A DNA stretch of 64,000 bases from Paragonimus westermani (GCA_008508345.1 QNGE01000926.1:31528-95527); one strand, 5' to 3'; counted from the first letter of the stretch, positions 49,189 through 61,033 are shown. The notes: a model not told the origin generated them from the letters alone. Numbers and translations: made by a program.

Positions 49189-49575
49189 ATGGCCGGCTGC
49201 CCACAAACCGAGCAGATATTTGAAATTACCGTTATCACGGAACGCAATTGGCTGAGAGACACTACTACTATCAAACAACACCTAGATCGTCTATACTATG
49301 CCAGAATCCCAGCGATATGGTGTCCACCACAGCAGCGAAGACACGGACAAAGATCACACAACAATAACAAAAAGATAAGCCGAATGCAGTACGAATATAT
49401 ACAAAACCTTTACAAGAGACGTCTTAGAAGAGTCATCTCTAACGTCCCCGACGGGCGAAATCACATACACAGTTGTACAGTTATTTCAAATTCGACGGCT
49501 TTATGGACTACTAAGACGCACAATTTAACGATGTACGTCTCTATCGGTGCCTCCTCTCGAATACCTTGGCTGTAG
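49189..49575 (+). CDS. Unrecognised open frame, possibly a non-LTR element piece
   Basis: 128 codons open from the ATG. The segment around 49375-49450 (KISRMQYEYIQNLYKRRLRR then VISNVPDG) resembles the basic linker with a YxxxQxLYKxxxxR pattern found before the RT of some non-LTR retrotransposons. The match is short and the rest shows nothing, so this may be chance. It lies upstream of a Penelope-type 3' end. Confidence 0.25.
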   Translation: MAGCPQTEQIFEITVITERNWLRDTTTIKQHLDRLYYARIPAIWCPPQQRRHGQRSHNNNKKISRMQYEYIQNLYKRRLRRVISNVPDGRNHIHSCTVISNSTALWTTKTHNLTMYVSIGASSRIPWL

Positions 49576-49959
49576 TGTCTCCCATTACCCCCTCGGAGTC
49601 ACCTAGACAAGCCTACCCACAAGCCGACCAACTGTACCAAGCCCAAACCACCTAAATCCAACGGACTTTGCATAATATTGTCCAGTGTCTCTTTCTGCCC
49701 TATCCATTTTCTCCATTGCTACAGAACACCTACCCTAAACCTGAACACCACCTAGGTGACCTTCATCTCACGGACTATATCTCCCGCTTCGCCTTCAGAC
49801 ATTAACCCTATTTATGTCACGTTTGTTTTTATCGGCTATTTCTACAAAACTGATTACGATCGTTGTTGTTCTTATTTTTCGAATGAACTAAGACAATTTG
49901 ATTTTCTTTATCCAACTGAAAAGTTGGATGTTTCACTTACTGTTGCTATATGTAGTCTG

Positions 49960-50075
49960 AATAAAATCTTCTGGTTTTACTTTAGCGACTGATGAGGGTA
50001 AATCGAAGTGGTAACAACTCGCGAAGTCTTCCCTCTGATTTGACTAAATGGGTAAAGGGAACCCAGTGTTTTAAA
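49960..50075 (+). mobile_element. Penelope-like element 3' end with hammerhead-like motif
   Basis: This aligns to 52725-52830, the tail of a GIY-YIG-bearing element. Shared features are CTGATGAG, TAAA, CGAAGTG, a GTCTTC block, and GGGAACCCAGTGTTT versus GGGAACTCAGTGTTT. By homology it is the 3' terminal region of the same element family, although no endonuclease frame is readable just upstream (49756-49960). Confidence 0.7.
49985..50022 (+). ncRNA. Hammerhead-like core in Penelope-type 3' end, copy 1
   Basis: CTGATGAG (49989-49996) and CGAAG (50004-50008) are separated by seven bases. GCGA (49985-49988) upstream can pair with TCGC (50019-50022) downstream as a stem I. Penelope-like elements are known to carry minimal hammerhead ribozymes in their terminal repeats. 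The GAAA box reads GAAG, so activity is doubtful. Confidence 0.45.
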
Positions 50076-51836
50076 TCAAAGTCGACCAGCATGATTTCTC
50101 ACAGCACGTAGTAGAGTCTCTGTAACAAAGTAGATTTTTTCTACCAAGTTAAAGAAACCCACACGTAATTCACTGTGTTCTAATGCTGATGTTAAAGTAA
50201 CCTCATTGTCCCGTTTGCGGCTCCGTAACCCAGTATACATAGTGGGTACACGCGGATCCTATCTCTGATTCGAGTGCGGTATTTATTTAGAGTGTTTCTG
50301 CAGCAAGTTACCCATAATTCTTAGATATATCATTTCGCGTTTTACGTCTGTCTACCATCTTTCAGAGTAGTCTCATCGTTGTGTTTTACGGGGAAAGCAA
50401 TACTTGATGCTTTGTACCTCGAGGTCCAACCTTGTTGTCAAGCATTGAGAATCAGATGTGTAGCAATCTCGGTAGACATATAGTTCAGAGCAAAGATTTT
50501 TAGTGACCAGAGTTCAGAACACATCCTTTACCCAATGTCCTTCTGATCTAGGAAACCCCATCTATGGAAGACTGTAGTACCTTCCAAATTTGTATCCTGT
50601 AACTCACCTGATAATTTCAAAATATTTTGGCTAACGTGGTCGATTGTTATCAGTTGTGTTCGAAGTGCTTTCAAGCGAACATAGGCATTCTGAATCGAAC
50701 TTAAAGTAGCATCCTGAAAGATTACATACTGACCGCCTGAATCCACGTTACCACGGTATCAGTGGCATGTTTTGGTTAGGTTCCCGTAAAGGTTACAAGT
50801 CACAGACAGCACTTTGGACGTCACAAGGAGTAAAATGATCGGAACTGTTCAAAAGTGAACAATAAACCCTCCTTCTTCCTTTAGAAGCCACGGGTGTAAC
50901 GTCCTGGGATAGTAATCCCCTCGTGTGTAGACACTTTTGTGTAGATATAACCAGTAAATCTGATTAAGGCTTGCAGAAATAATCAGATGAGTTGGGAAAG
51001 CACTAATCCTAGAAAGAAGACAACAAACTCCCAGAAACTGGTACTGATACATCCAGCTATGTAATCAGTCCATCTGAAGGAATGGTATCGAATACAGAAT
51101 ATATCCATCTTGAGAAGATCTGAATTATGCCAAGCGTGAGTCAAGGTCAGTAGCACAAGAGGTTACTTCATGTTCCAAACCGGTGGTAGAGTATGCAGAG
51201 AACGTTCGTTTGCAAATAGTTCGTACTTTGTTAAGTCTCAACTAAAGGGTATCCATAATCATGAGCTCGAAATATGCGTATCGTTACAAGCTTTCATGTC
51301 TAATGGAAACATTACCAGCACCGAACCGGATCATCTTGACTGAGGTTAAATATGAAGCATGAACAGACTGATATTTACAAGAATGATGTAGAAGAAAGTC
51401 CGGGATAATATAACCAAGTCGTTATTGTCCAAACGATACGTTGATTATATTCTAAATTTCACTGGCTTTGCTGATTTTAGTTTCACAACTTCCTTAATAA
51501 CATCCACCCCCAACCCATCTTTGTCTCACGAAGTTGAATCGAACAACAGTTTAACTTTTTGGATGTACTCATGACTGTTGTATAACAGGCAGTTTCGTTG
51601 TGAGTAGTATACTACTCACAAGTAGTGTATTACCCACAGGCAACAATCAGGAAAAAAAAGGACAAGCCCCGAACACGACGGACAAGGAGAGACTATCGGA
51701 ATAGTGTGTAAATGCTGTGTGAGAACTTTCACAAAGGCGAACGACCACGTACTGTCAACCAATGTATGTGAGTGCATGTCTGTCGTGCAAATGAGTGTAC
51801 GCGTTTGTGGTTTAGTTTTTGACATGACCTATACGG
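50076..51836. other. No gene recognised; one long palindrome
   Basis: Only short frames are present. The single structural feature is a perfect palindrome at 51598-51621, listed separately. Confidence 0.5.
51598..51621. repeat. 24-bp perfect palindrome
   Basis: The sequence is its own reverse complement for 24 bases with no spacer, centred on GTATAC. The inner 18 bases are TGAGTAGTATACTACTCA. Confidence 0.95.
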
Positions 51837-51964
51837 AAGTTTGCGCAATAACCCTACTTGTTGGCCAAGCGTCTCTTGGGGACACAACAACTGGTGCCGT
51901 GTTGGACGCAAGNAAGTTTGCGCAATAACCCGACTTGTTGGCCAAGCGTCTCTTGCGGACACAA
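51837..51964. repeat. 51-bp direct repeat flanking a single N
   Basis: AAGTTTGCGCAATAACCC starts both 51837 and 51914, and the two copies match for about 51 bp with two mismatches. The N is at 51913, immediately before the second copy. As at 3939, this fits a join of two contigs with unmerged overlapping or allelic ends. Confidence 0.85.
51913..51913. other. Single-N assembly join
   Basis: Placed directly before the second 51-bp repeat copy. Confidence 0.8.
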
Positions 51965-52229
51965 TAATGACTAGACGTCTGGATTGCATGTTACAGCACC
52001 CAAACGGGGTTTGGTATAGATATTATTCCATAGAGCTATGCGTGTTTGTTTCCCCTGATACATTGCAGGCAGAATAAAAGTTGCTGGGATAAACTTTACT
52101 AGCAAATGGATAGCCCGATAGATTCATCGAAGCACAAAATATGGTGAAGATGAGTACTGAGTCGATTTTCTATTCTTGTCGTTGAAAGTCTACCATCTAA
52201 CCAACGACACAAAGCACAGACCTATGCGG

Positions 52230-52830
52230 CTGCGCGGTTGTGCTTATTTCAAACCACCAGAGGACAAGTTCTCCACAATCGCGAAAGTAGTTTGCCAAAC
52301 TCCTCTGTCTCCCACGTTGTGTACCCGTTCACGCGCAGTTGCGCTGACGTCTACATAGGCAGATCAGAGCGACAACTATCACAGCCAGTTGCCGAACACA
52401 TCCCGAATTGGTTGGAACAACTATGACGCACCAGCCTCAACTTGGTGCATTGACCGCTCGAAATCCAACGTCATCGATAGGTAAACATCTTACACCAACA
52501 GGTCATCAAGTTGACCCACTAAGCTCACTCAAATTACTGTTGCGTAACCGAAACCCAAAGTTATTGGCTTTCTGCGAGGCGATGCTCATTCGAACTTACC
52601 AGCCGATGTTATGTGCACAAAAGTGGTTGAGGCAAACTGTCGGGCTGCCATGGTCGTGTTTACGTAAGACTTGATGTGGTTGTGTCCAGCCCCTATTTGT
52701 CCTCACCTGTATGATGTATATAACTGGCGTGTTTTATCTTTGTGACTGATGAGAGTAAACGAAGTGTTAACCTATCGTAATGTCTTCTTTCTACTCTGAT
52801 GAAGTGGTTGGAGGGAACTCAGTGTTTCAC
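52230..52830 (+). pseudogene. Penelope-like element: GIY-YIG endonuclease and 3' end
   Basis: ADVYIGRSERQLSQ (about 52340-52383) and VAEHIPNWL (to about 52416) are the YIG core and the ExHxPxWL block of a Penelope-type endonuclease. After a frameshift come SSIGKHLTPTGHQVDP (the I..HL.ETGH block, about 52475-52520), LLLRNRNPKLLAFCEAMLIR (with the Glu following LxFxEA) and QPMLCAQK, ending LPW. This matches the C-terminal order in the family. RT is missing upstream, so the insertion is 5' truncated, and the frameshift makes it inactive. The tail (52735-52830) carries the hammerhead-like motif shared with the 50-kb copy. Confidence 0.9.
52742..52778 (+). ncRNA. Hammerhead-like core in Penelope-type 3' end, copy 2
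   Basis: CTGATGAG (52746-52753) and CGAAG (52760-52764) are separated by six bases. GTGA (52742-52745) can pair with TCGT (52775-52778) using wobble pairs. At the corresponding spot copy 1 has GCGA with TCGC, so pairing ability is kept despite changed bases. Confidence 0.45.
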
Positions 52831-53465
52831 ACTCCGCGAGTAATGATATGCAGGGGAATTAGTTTAGGTCACAACCTAAATCAAATCTGTCTTTACAGTT
52901 TTATGAGCTGCCGTAAATTCATAAAGCCCGTGGTCGCATCAGGCACACTGTAGGTAGGTTTGTCTACCCGTCATATGAGAACTCAAGGCATCTGGTATAA
53001 CTCACACAATTACTGACAGGAAACTCGAATCGAACTACCATGGACTCTGTGGACGGCCAAGCCTATAAGTATTGTGGGAGATAAAGTAGGTGCAATACGT
53101 GTGTAGCCCATCGATAGTTCCCAATGTGTCTGAACTAACAGCGTTAGAACCAACTAAGGAACGGTTATCAGTCGACACTCCCTTTGAGGAAAGAACGAAC
53201 CCAACAGCCGGTGAGATAGTAGCCACGATAATTCCGGCTGGACATGGGGAACTTTGCACGAAGTCCACAATTATACGTCCCCATACAAGGACTGGCCGTT
53301 AGATTTTCAATATCCTCCATTTTTGTTGGTAAGTAATAGGAAGGTTTAAGCGTATAACTGGGACTACTTAGATCTGCTAATGTGATTTCTGTCGTATTTG
53401 GTCTATCTTAGCCAAACTACTCATGGGTAGCTCAATTTTAATTAGCTCAATTACCACCGTAACGA
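52831..53465. other. No feature recognised
   Basis: Short overlapping frames on both strands (53035-53268 minus, 53090-53302 plus) without motifs. Confidence 0.5.
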
Positions 53466-53870
53466 ATGGGACGAATCGACAGAAATCCATGGGTTGACAA
53501 AACATTACCCTCGATTAATATTCATTCAGTCGAGTGGACAGCGAATCTGCGGCATGTCCACAATGTCATACAGCTAACGACAGAGGATTCGAAACTTCCG
53601 CAGGTGAATGTATATCTCAATTTACTGCCAGCCTACCTCACTATACTATCAGTGACAACAAACGAACTGATACAATACATAAGTTGCGGAATTCAGATAG
53701 GTTACGACAACCAAAGGATTGGACTCACTGAAGATGTTCACGGGTATTCGGGACGACCACCACAGTATGCCAAAGTACAAGATCCGAGAAACACGGTGGT
53801 TGTAAAGTTGCGCCTAGGTTGCTGGAGCACTTTTGGAGTTGTGGCAATGTTCATAGTGCGACGAAGCTAA
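53466..53870 (+). CDS. Unrecognised open frame, 134 codons
   Basis: One of the longer unexplained frames in the window. No domain, signal peptide or membrane segment is clear; the last 20 residues are hydrophobic with a basic end. A shorter frame overlaps it (53534-53731). No splice sites or upstream coding sequence could be linked to it, so chance is likely. Confidence 0.18.
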   Translation: MGRIDRNPWVDKTLPSINIHSVEWTANLRHVHNVIQLTTEDSKLPQVNVYLNLLPAYLTILSVTTNELIQYISCGIQIGYDNQRIGLTEDVHGYSGRPPQYAKVQDPRNTVVVKLRLGCWSTFGVVAMFIVRRS

Positions 53871-54416
53871 CAAAATTGAGTGTGAGATTCGTGTAGTATC
53901 GTCAGTCGATTGCACAAACAGAGGGGAGTGCAGACCGGTGTGCAAAAGCTTTGTATTTTGTCACAGGGTCACTTTACCCAATTTCAGCAGCATGCAAAAA
54001 ATGATGCCAAAGGGTTGCTGCACGAAAGCGAAATATAGTTAGTTAGAAAAAAGTTGGAGACATTTCAAAAGCGTGGCATTTCTACCAAAGTAACTGATAA
54101 CATGCGCATTCCTTAAGTTGACCAGCTGCAGAATATCACAATGATTCAAGGTAATCCGTATATGCTGATTCAACCTATTGTGTTAACAACCACTCTGGAC
54201 TATGTTACAAAGATTTCAGTATAAGGTATGAGTCGCTGACATCTAAGTTCACTATTGCTGCTACCAAACAGGAATCGAACATCTGTTCCGCTTTTAATAA
54301 TCCAAACTAGTCAAGGCCATAACATTGAAGTGGAAGCAAGACAATAGTCATTTGTAAAAGTTCATTATTTTCGCATGTTTCATCGTCGCGAGAATTTTCG
54401 TTAAAGTGCCTGGTAG
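53871..54416. other. No feature recognised
   Basis: No gene, repeat or RNA signature was seen. Confidence 0.5.
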
Positions 54417-54733
54417 TGTAGTGAGGACGGACGGTCACACTACACTAATTACACCACCACTATTCAGTAGTGAGGCGGCAGCATGCATCGAAATGGCCGC
54501 AGGACAAATACGGGAGAAGTGCGGGAAGGAGCAATGGAGAGCAGCATCATATGGAATGGCTTTTGCTACAAGAAGGAACTGAGAATTGGCGCCCACAGTG
54601 ACCGGAACATCCTCAGATCAGTGTTGTGTGTAAATGAGTGTTTTTGTTCGCAGTCAGATTGAGACGCATAACCCATGTACTGGTTTCCCCGAATAAATAA
54701 CCTTCATGCCATCCACGTTCTCGGTTCACGACA
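54417..54733 (+). mobile_element. Solo LTR, family Y, copy 2
   Basis: A 317-bp unit beginning TGTAGTGAGG and ending GGTTCACGACA, with AATAAATAACCTT near the 3' end. It aligns in full to the inverse copy at 17662-17983. The flanks carry a perfect 4-bp direct duplication, GTAG, at 54413-54416 and 54734-54737. TG...CA ends, a polyadenylation signal and target duplication with no body identify a solo LTR. The autonomous element is not in the window. Confidence 0.85.
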
Positions 54734-55029
54734 GTAGTATCGTTTGAAAAGTTGTCAGACTACCAGTATTCCCGTTCCGACAAGTCAGGAAACGTAACCA
54801 GATGCAGGTTAAATAAATCGGAGGCAGCGTTTAGTTACCTGCACCCTGTTTTCCTAGCCATTCAGTTGATAGTTTGTGAGATTACATAATTCGAAAAGAA
54901 TGATGATACATGCACTCAAATTTGCAGTAAAAGGATTCCACTTTTTAGAGTTAGTTATCAGAGAGTAGATGGGCGTGCATTGTGATTGGAAAGGTCATCG
55001 GTACCCGATCGTGGATAGATTCACGAACA
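54734..55029. other. No feature recognised
   Basis: Unassigned sequence between the solo LTR and the SINE cluster. Confidence 0.5.
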
Positions 55030-55440
55030 ACAGTTTTGGAACACCTGAATTGAATTTCAGGGATTTGCATTATTTCAAACTGAACATAACCCACGTTTGA
55101 TCACAGTTCTCAGATTTAGACAAGCCTTTCGGTCGGCCCACTTTGTAAAGAAGTACCAAATTTGCGTTTCGCTCCCATTAGAGCCGGAATTTGTCCTCAG
55201 GCCCGTGTGTTTGTGAGACTAGCATGTTAACCACAACACCAGTAACCTCACACTAGGCCTGACCGAGCGATTACATACAAACGCTCAGCCGTAACCTTGT
55301 GTGAGTAGTGTTCAGACTGCGGGACCGTCTCGATAGGAGACACAGCACTTGTCCTGTTAACCCCAGTCGATAGCCCCGCTATCAGGAAGTTCGCAGTAAG
55401 GTTGAAGTCACGGACTTCATTGAATCAAGTGAGCAGAGTG
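55030..55440 (-). mobile_element. tRNA-headed SINE, longest copy
   Basis: Reading the minus strand from 55440, GCTCACTTGATTCAATGAAG is followed by the 5' blocks also found at 27.7 and 36.35 kb: GACTTCAACC, GCGGGGCTATCG, GGTTAACAGGACAAG, TGTGTCTCCTATCGAGACGG. A tRNA-like head comes next (TTGTGGTTAACATGCTAGTC, near 55215-55250). The body follows, with GCTTGTCTAAATC, TGATCAAACGTGGGTTATG and TTCAGTTTGAAAT, down to about 55035. This copy best shows the complete unit at roughly 400 bp. The hammerhead position is not recognisable in it. Confidence 0.82.
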
Positions 55441-55449
55441 TATGGTTTG

Positions 55450-55560
55450 AATCGAATTTCGGGGATTTAGATCATTTCGAACTGAACACCACTCGCGTTA
55501 AAACCACAGCCCTCGCATTCAGCTAGGTCTTCCGGCCAACCCATCTTGCAAGGAGGCAAT
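55450..55560 (-). mobile_element. SINE body fragment
   Basis: A second body (TTTCGAACTGAACACCACTC, then CCTCGCATTCAGCTAGGTCT) sits directly upstream of the longest copy and in the same orientation, so the two may be a tandem insertion. Confidence 0.7.
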
Positions 55561-58500
55561 GGACTTCAGTCGACTGATTGCGACCGATTCATTCAACTGC
55601 AGAATGTTGAACTGGAGTGACGCACTTGGATTCCAAATATACAGACTGGATATGTAATGTGACTAGTGGCTAGAATGGGCCTAGCGATTGCTGTTTTATG
55701 GTTCGACGATATTGTTGTTCTCTAGTAACATGCTCCTACGTCCATTTGGGTGTACGTTCCCACACTCTGAATATTTGGCATCTCCATTGGTTCTGTCTAT
55801 GTAGTTTTATTCGAAGCCACATAAATTTGTAAACACCGAGAGTTTACTGTCCTTTGACTGAGGCTTCTGTATCTGGGCGGGTACACGGAGTTCACACTAG
55901 TAGTAAATGATCGTCCAACCCAATTTACTAATCCTTGTGTTCTGTACCCATAACATAATTATACTCAAGAGGTAGTTCTATATGAACCCGCTTTTTGTTA
56001 CAGTGACTATCTCCTCTGCATTATCTAGACTCATCGCCGAGAGATTTCGTGCTCAGACTTCTGATCTGTTGTGTCGTTCTTCGAGCCTCTTAAGGTAACC
56101 ATTAGATTGGAGAACGGACGTGTTCAGATCTAAAACATCCTCAAGACGGTCTTTTATACAGGTGAGTCATGATCATTTGAATAACACCACTAGTGTGTTC
56201 GATGGTTTGTTTCGAAACCCCAGGAATTCAATTTTATCAGACCATAGATAGTTTTCATAATAGAACTCATGACTAGATCTGGAAACAGCGGAAAATTGTT
56301 AGACCCAAAATCACGGATAACCTTAAAGCTAAAGTGATAACAATTTCGAAACTCCCGTAGATAATCTATCATGTGTTTATACCGATTGAATACTGGTGCT
56401 GGTGATCCTTCTTTCAATTCTCAACAAGAAAACATCTGCAAGGATAAGCCCCAGTGGACTTCCTATGACCACCCCATCTAGCTAGTGGTAGGCCTGTTAC
56501 AGAAATCAAAAACAGACATCTTCAGTATACAACAATCAAAATTTTCCTCAGAACATCACTCGGTTAACGTAACGTAATTTGATTAGCTTCAACTAGTTCG
56601 CAATTGTAGTATATCGTTTCATGTGGCGAGGCATTGAGGAACAATGACAGAAAGCCTACGGAGCACATTAGCTCAGAAGCGAGGCCAACAGTGTTTGAAG
56701 TGGTGATCAATTCAAAAGCATTTTTAACAGGATATCTCCGGACGTTTTGTTCCAAAACAGTTAGAATAGTGACTACCAAGCGAGTCAACTTACGGTGTGA
56801 GCAGTTTGCTAGTGAACCGGACTACCGAGGTTGCGTGAGAGTACACTAGGCTGTGAGGCTTTCCAGCTGCAACATCAATAAACACACCTGATGACATATG
56901 GGTGCACTGAATTACAGCACAAGCCCTGATTGCTACAAGTGAGTGTGCTCATAAGACCTCCTTTTTAAGGCCCTGCAACTGCCGTGGTCAAACGCCGTAT
57001 CAAAAAGTGTTTATTTAAGAGCAGCACTCATTAGCACATGTATTTTTCCGACAACGATTACTTCTCAGCATCATTTCGTTCGTGTATTCTTGAATTGCAA
57101 TGACGCGATGAAGAACCACCGAAAACAGGGATCCGACTGTGCTAAAATGGGGTTTCAAAGTTGTGATAACGGGCGTTCTTCTATAGATTAGGACACAACA
57201 AGGCACTCCATTGCAGGAGCCACCTGATTGTTTTCCACCAATTGCCAGTTATTTCATGTACTGCACGCTGGTGATCTCGTGCGTTTTTCAGTCCTGATTG
57301 TTGAGATCCGGCTTTGGATCCGGGACAATGATTGGCCGACCACTGAACACCCGCTCTCACATCTTCTTTGATAGGCTATGGCCGTGTCCTCGATGTGTGC
57401 CAGCTCGCGCACCTCACTGCGGCCGTCTCAACCAGTTCCATCATCCCCCAAGTTCAGCCAATCAGTTGACGGATTGACGTCGTGGCTAAGCCCTCGCGTC
57501 TGTCTGCACTCACCCCCTTCACACTGCTGTCCAAGTCATTTGTCCGTGCAGCTCCATCACGTCACCTGCGTTCCCCATGTGTGAGTCAGTAGGAATCGCT
57601 ACGCCTCCAGGCCACTGGGACGTGGTTGTAGGGATGAGGCTGAATGATTGATTCGATCACACTAGAGCCGATCGTGACACGTCGAAGGCACAGCTATAGC
57701 CAATGGCAAGCCTACCAAAAATTGTGAACGACATTGAAGTGTGGTCACTGGTCGGTCAATCACTGGACCAAGTTCAAGTGACGATCGCGGTAGCCAAGAC
57801 CATTTCACTGTTCCCCTCTTAGGCACAGGATTTTCCGGTTGCGTTATTTTGTCATTTTGAGATCAGTGTTGGACCAGAAATGGCTTGGCGACGAAGAAGA
57901 GAGAATTTTCATCTCACAACCCAACTGATGTTCGATTGACTTCAACCGTGATGACCATGGGCGTCTCATTTTTTTCAACGTTACGTGGTGGCAACGCAAT
58001 ATGAACTTATGACATCCAGCCCCAGTTACGAACTCGAATAGCGAAATCGGAAGACCAGTTCTGCAAGATGGTAATACTACTTCGTATATATATATGTATA
58101 TATATATATGCATACATATATGTTTATATGGTCAACCTATAAATCGCCCATCAGAGTCCAGCCGATAACCAAAGGAGATATATCGCGAAATTCTAACAGT
58201 TCATCTAATCTAGTCATAAACATGAAACAGCAGACTATCTGGAGTATGCGAGTAGCTCGGTTTTTCTAGAGGTTTCAACCGAAAAACAGAGACCTGACGT
58301 AACTTAGACACACTCATAGGTCATGCGTTAGTTTTATTAAGAATTGCTTCCGATGAGCAGGAATTATAAACCAATTTGTGGATGCTCTGAATAGAGCATT
58401 GCTCATTCACTGAGAAGGTTTAGGTTTATGGTTGTGACCCCACAGTTTCACTGTTCATCAACTGCATACAGTATCGTTTGGCATGACGAACAAAACTAGC

Positions 58501-60639
58501 GCAAGGATCTCCGCTGACGTCTCACATAGGAAAAATGACTCCTTTCCAGGGTCTGCATTCTTCACTCCTGTTGACTCAGCACATCTTGAGAACTCGTTTC
58601 GTGGTGCGTCTGTAGATGCCTTCTAACCCTTGCTTTCACCATACTCCAGATGTCCTAAATCGGATTCAACGTTTGCGAATAGGATGCCAGTAATAACAGT
58701 TGTCTTCTATTGAATAACTCTTCAGTAAACACACTTTCCAGATCAATGTAACACGGAGCGTTACTGTATATCAGTACAATGTCTCAGATGGGTGTACTGA
58801 TGTTCATCTGATCTAGCAGGGTTCGTAACACCGCTAACATATATTTGTCTCCTCATCGTACCCACCCCAATCAACATCACCCCAATGTCATCAACCCAAT
58901 CAAATGAGGATTACGAACTCAGCTATTTATTACAGAGAGAGGTGCTCTCGTTCCCTTAATGAACGTCCCACTGACCTCGTACGGAACAGGGTGCAGTTCG
59001 TGTCATCAGTCGAGCACAGTCTTTGAGTTTGCGTAACACTCCATTAATCGACAAGCAAACGGCCGCCTTAATTCCATATTCACAGTTGAGGTCACGCCAA
59101 CGGATATTTGACATAGTATCTTACAACTTATGTACCGGCCATCCAAGTATCGACTCATCGTTATGGTCAATAAATCTTCCTCAAACTCGCGCAGTCGAAA
59201 TAATTGCAGTGTAATTGTTGGGTCCATGGAACTTCACTTCAACAACATATCGACCTCTGATTCTGTTAGAATCTTGCTTCTGTGTCGCTCGCGAGGGTGG
59301 GCTACATAGCTGATGCAATCTACATGAAGCCACCCATAAGCTGTATTATAACTGACTCTGTTCAGAAGAGCAACCGTGCGTTAGTCATCACTTCTTACGA
59401 ATGCTCTGATAATGGGTCTGCGTGTGTTCGGAACCGATGCGAGCGTACCTACGTCCGCCAGTCATGTATGCAAGAGAACTAATGAAAATGTTTTCACAAA
59501 CTGGTTCACTCTCACATTATAGCTCGAAGTCTACCACGATCTCAAAGCTCACTCCTATTGGACGTGAGATCCACAGACACCTCTAACCTCTCACAACCCT
59601 TTATCTGTCAAAAGAACCAGTACGGTAAGCAGTTTGATGGATTAGTAGGAACAGGGTCAGATGATCTGCGCCCAGTGATTAGACAATGCCGTTGACACTC
59701 CCCGAATAACCAGTATCATTTTCTCGCCCAAAGTGGCCAATGTGAGGTGAGCTCATCAAGACTGACTGTTTCTTCAAGATAGTTAGGTGAATCACCCTTC
59801 TTACCGTCACGTCCAACAATCTAATGTGCAATTCTTGTGAAGCAAAGTGAATTGCTTTAGCATGTGATGTAAAATATCGTCCCTAAACGGAAAAACAAAT
59901 ATCACTAGAACAATCAAAATATGCAGAGAAAATTGACAGACCGGCAATCGTGCGCACTAGCGTTTTCGGTCGCCATATTAAAATGTATTTTTCGGGAAAA
60001 TGTTGCTTTACGTTAAAAAACAAATATGTAAAATGACATAGTGAACGCACGAAATGCAATCAACTGTATACGAAACATGAAGCAATTGACAAAAGAGTGT
60101 AGTCCACATCCAATTTGAGTACACTGTGTGTGAGCATGCTGTCCCAAACGTTTTTTGTTGCGAGGCATGGATCAACACAAGCATATTCTCAAGGTAAAGT
60201 AGGGCTGACTGAAACATACAGGCTTGTTCAACCACTTGAATTATGTGGAGTCGTTTTCATACAATCGTCCTGTCACTCTAGCAGGGTATAATATGAAAAA
60301 CCTGTGTATCATTTTTGACGGACGTTCTGGCACTTGGCTTTTTGAACCATTCATGGTTTGAAAGAGAGTGTTCATCCGAAAACCTACATTAGTCCGTGAT
60401 TACCTAGCTGCCATAGTAACCTGCAATTGCATGTCTAGGATTAACTGACGTGGTTGGTCAAATATTCACATTGAAATTATTGTGTCAGAAGTAGGAACTG
60501 GCACAGACAACAGACGGATAATCTTAAGTATGTGTAAAGCTGGCTAGGGTTTTATTGAGTGCAGCACACCAAGAATCAGGAAATATTGTCACAAGCTATG
60601 AAAAACGTGTTCGTTTGTTAGATCGTTCTGTCAAAGTGA
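55561..60639. other. No gene recognised over about 5 kb
   Basis: Frames are all below 90 codons. A GC-richer patch at about 57350-57720 stands out by composition but holds no motif. A TA-rich microsatellite lies at 58084-58130. Confidence 0.5.
58084..58130. repeat. (TA)n microsatellite
   Basis: TA repeats interrupted by single TG, GC and CA steps. Confidence 0.95.
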
Positions 60640-61033
60640 GAAAAACACGAGTTTGGTAAATCAACAAGATGCCATGTTGTAGCAAAAATTGTTAAGTAAA
60701 TCATGACTCTTATCGTCCAATTCACATGCTCTCATTCCACGTACGCGCTCGCGTTTACGCACCGGCATTCCAGTCTATAAAGCAAAGGCGGTTCCCATTT
60801 AAACGCCATGTGCATTTCTGCCTGGTTTAGTGCGTGTGGTTGACGCTTCCTGTCGTGTTTTTTTGCATGCACTTTCTCACCGATTGCTCCGATTTCGTTG
60901 AGTGATGGCTCATCCGGTCGTTCGTGCTGTCTGCAATCTACCCACTCTGGGATTTGATCATATTCTATCATCGTGTCGTGATATTCCACTAAGTGTTGAA
61001 ACAGGCACGTCTCCGATTTGGTTATCCATCATA
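60640..61033 (-). mobile_element. 3' LTR of the gypsy element (copy E)
   Basis: On the minus strand it begins ATGATGGATAACCAAATCGG and carries a single 173-bp-type unit, like copy C. It directly follows the integrase C-terminal region. The outer end (about 60640-60680) is not sharply defined. Confidence 0.78.
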
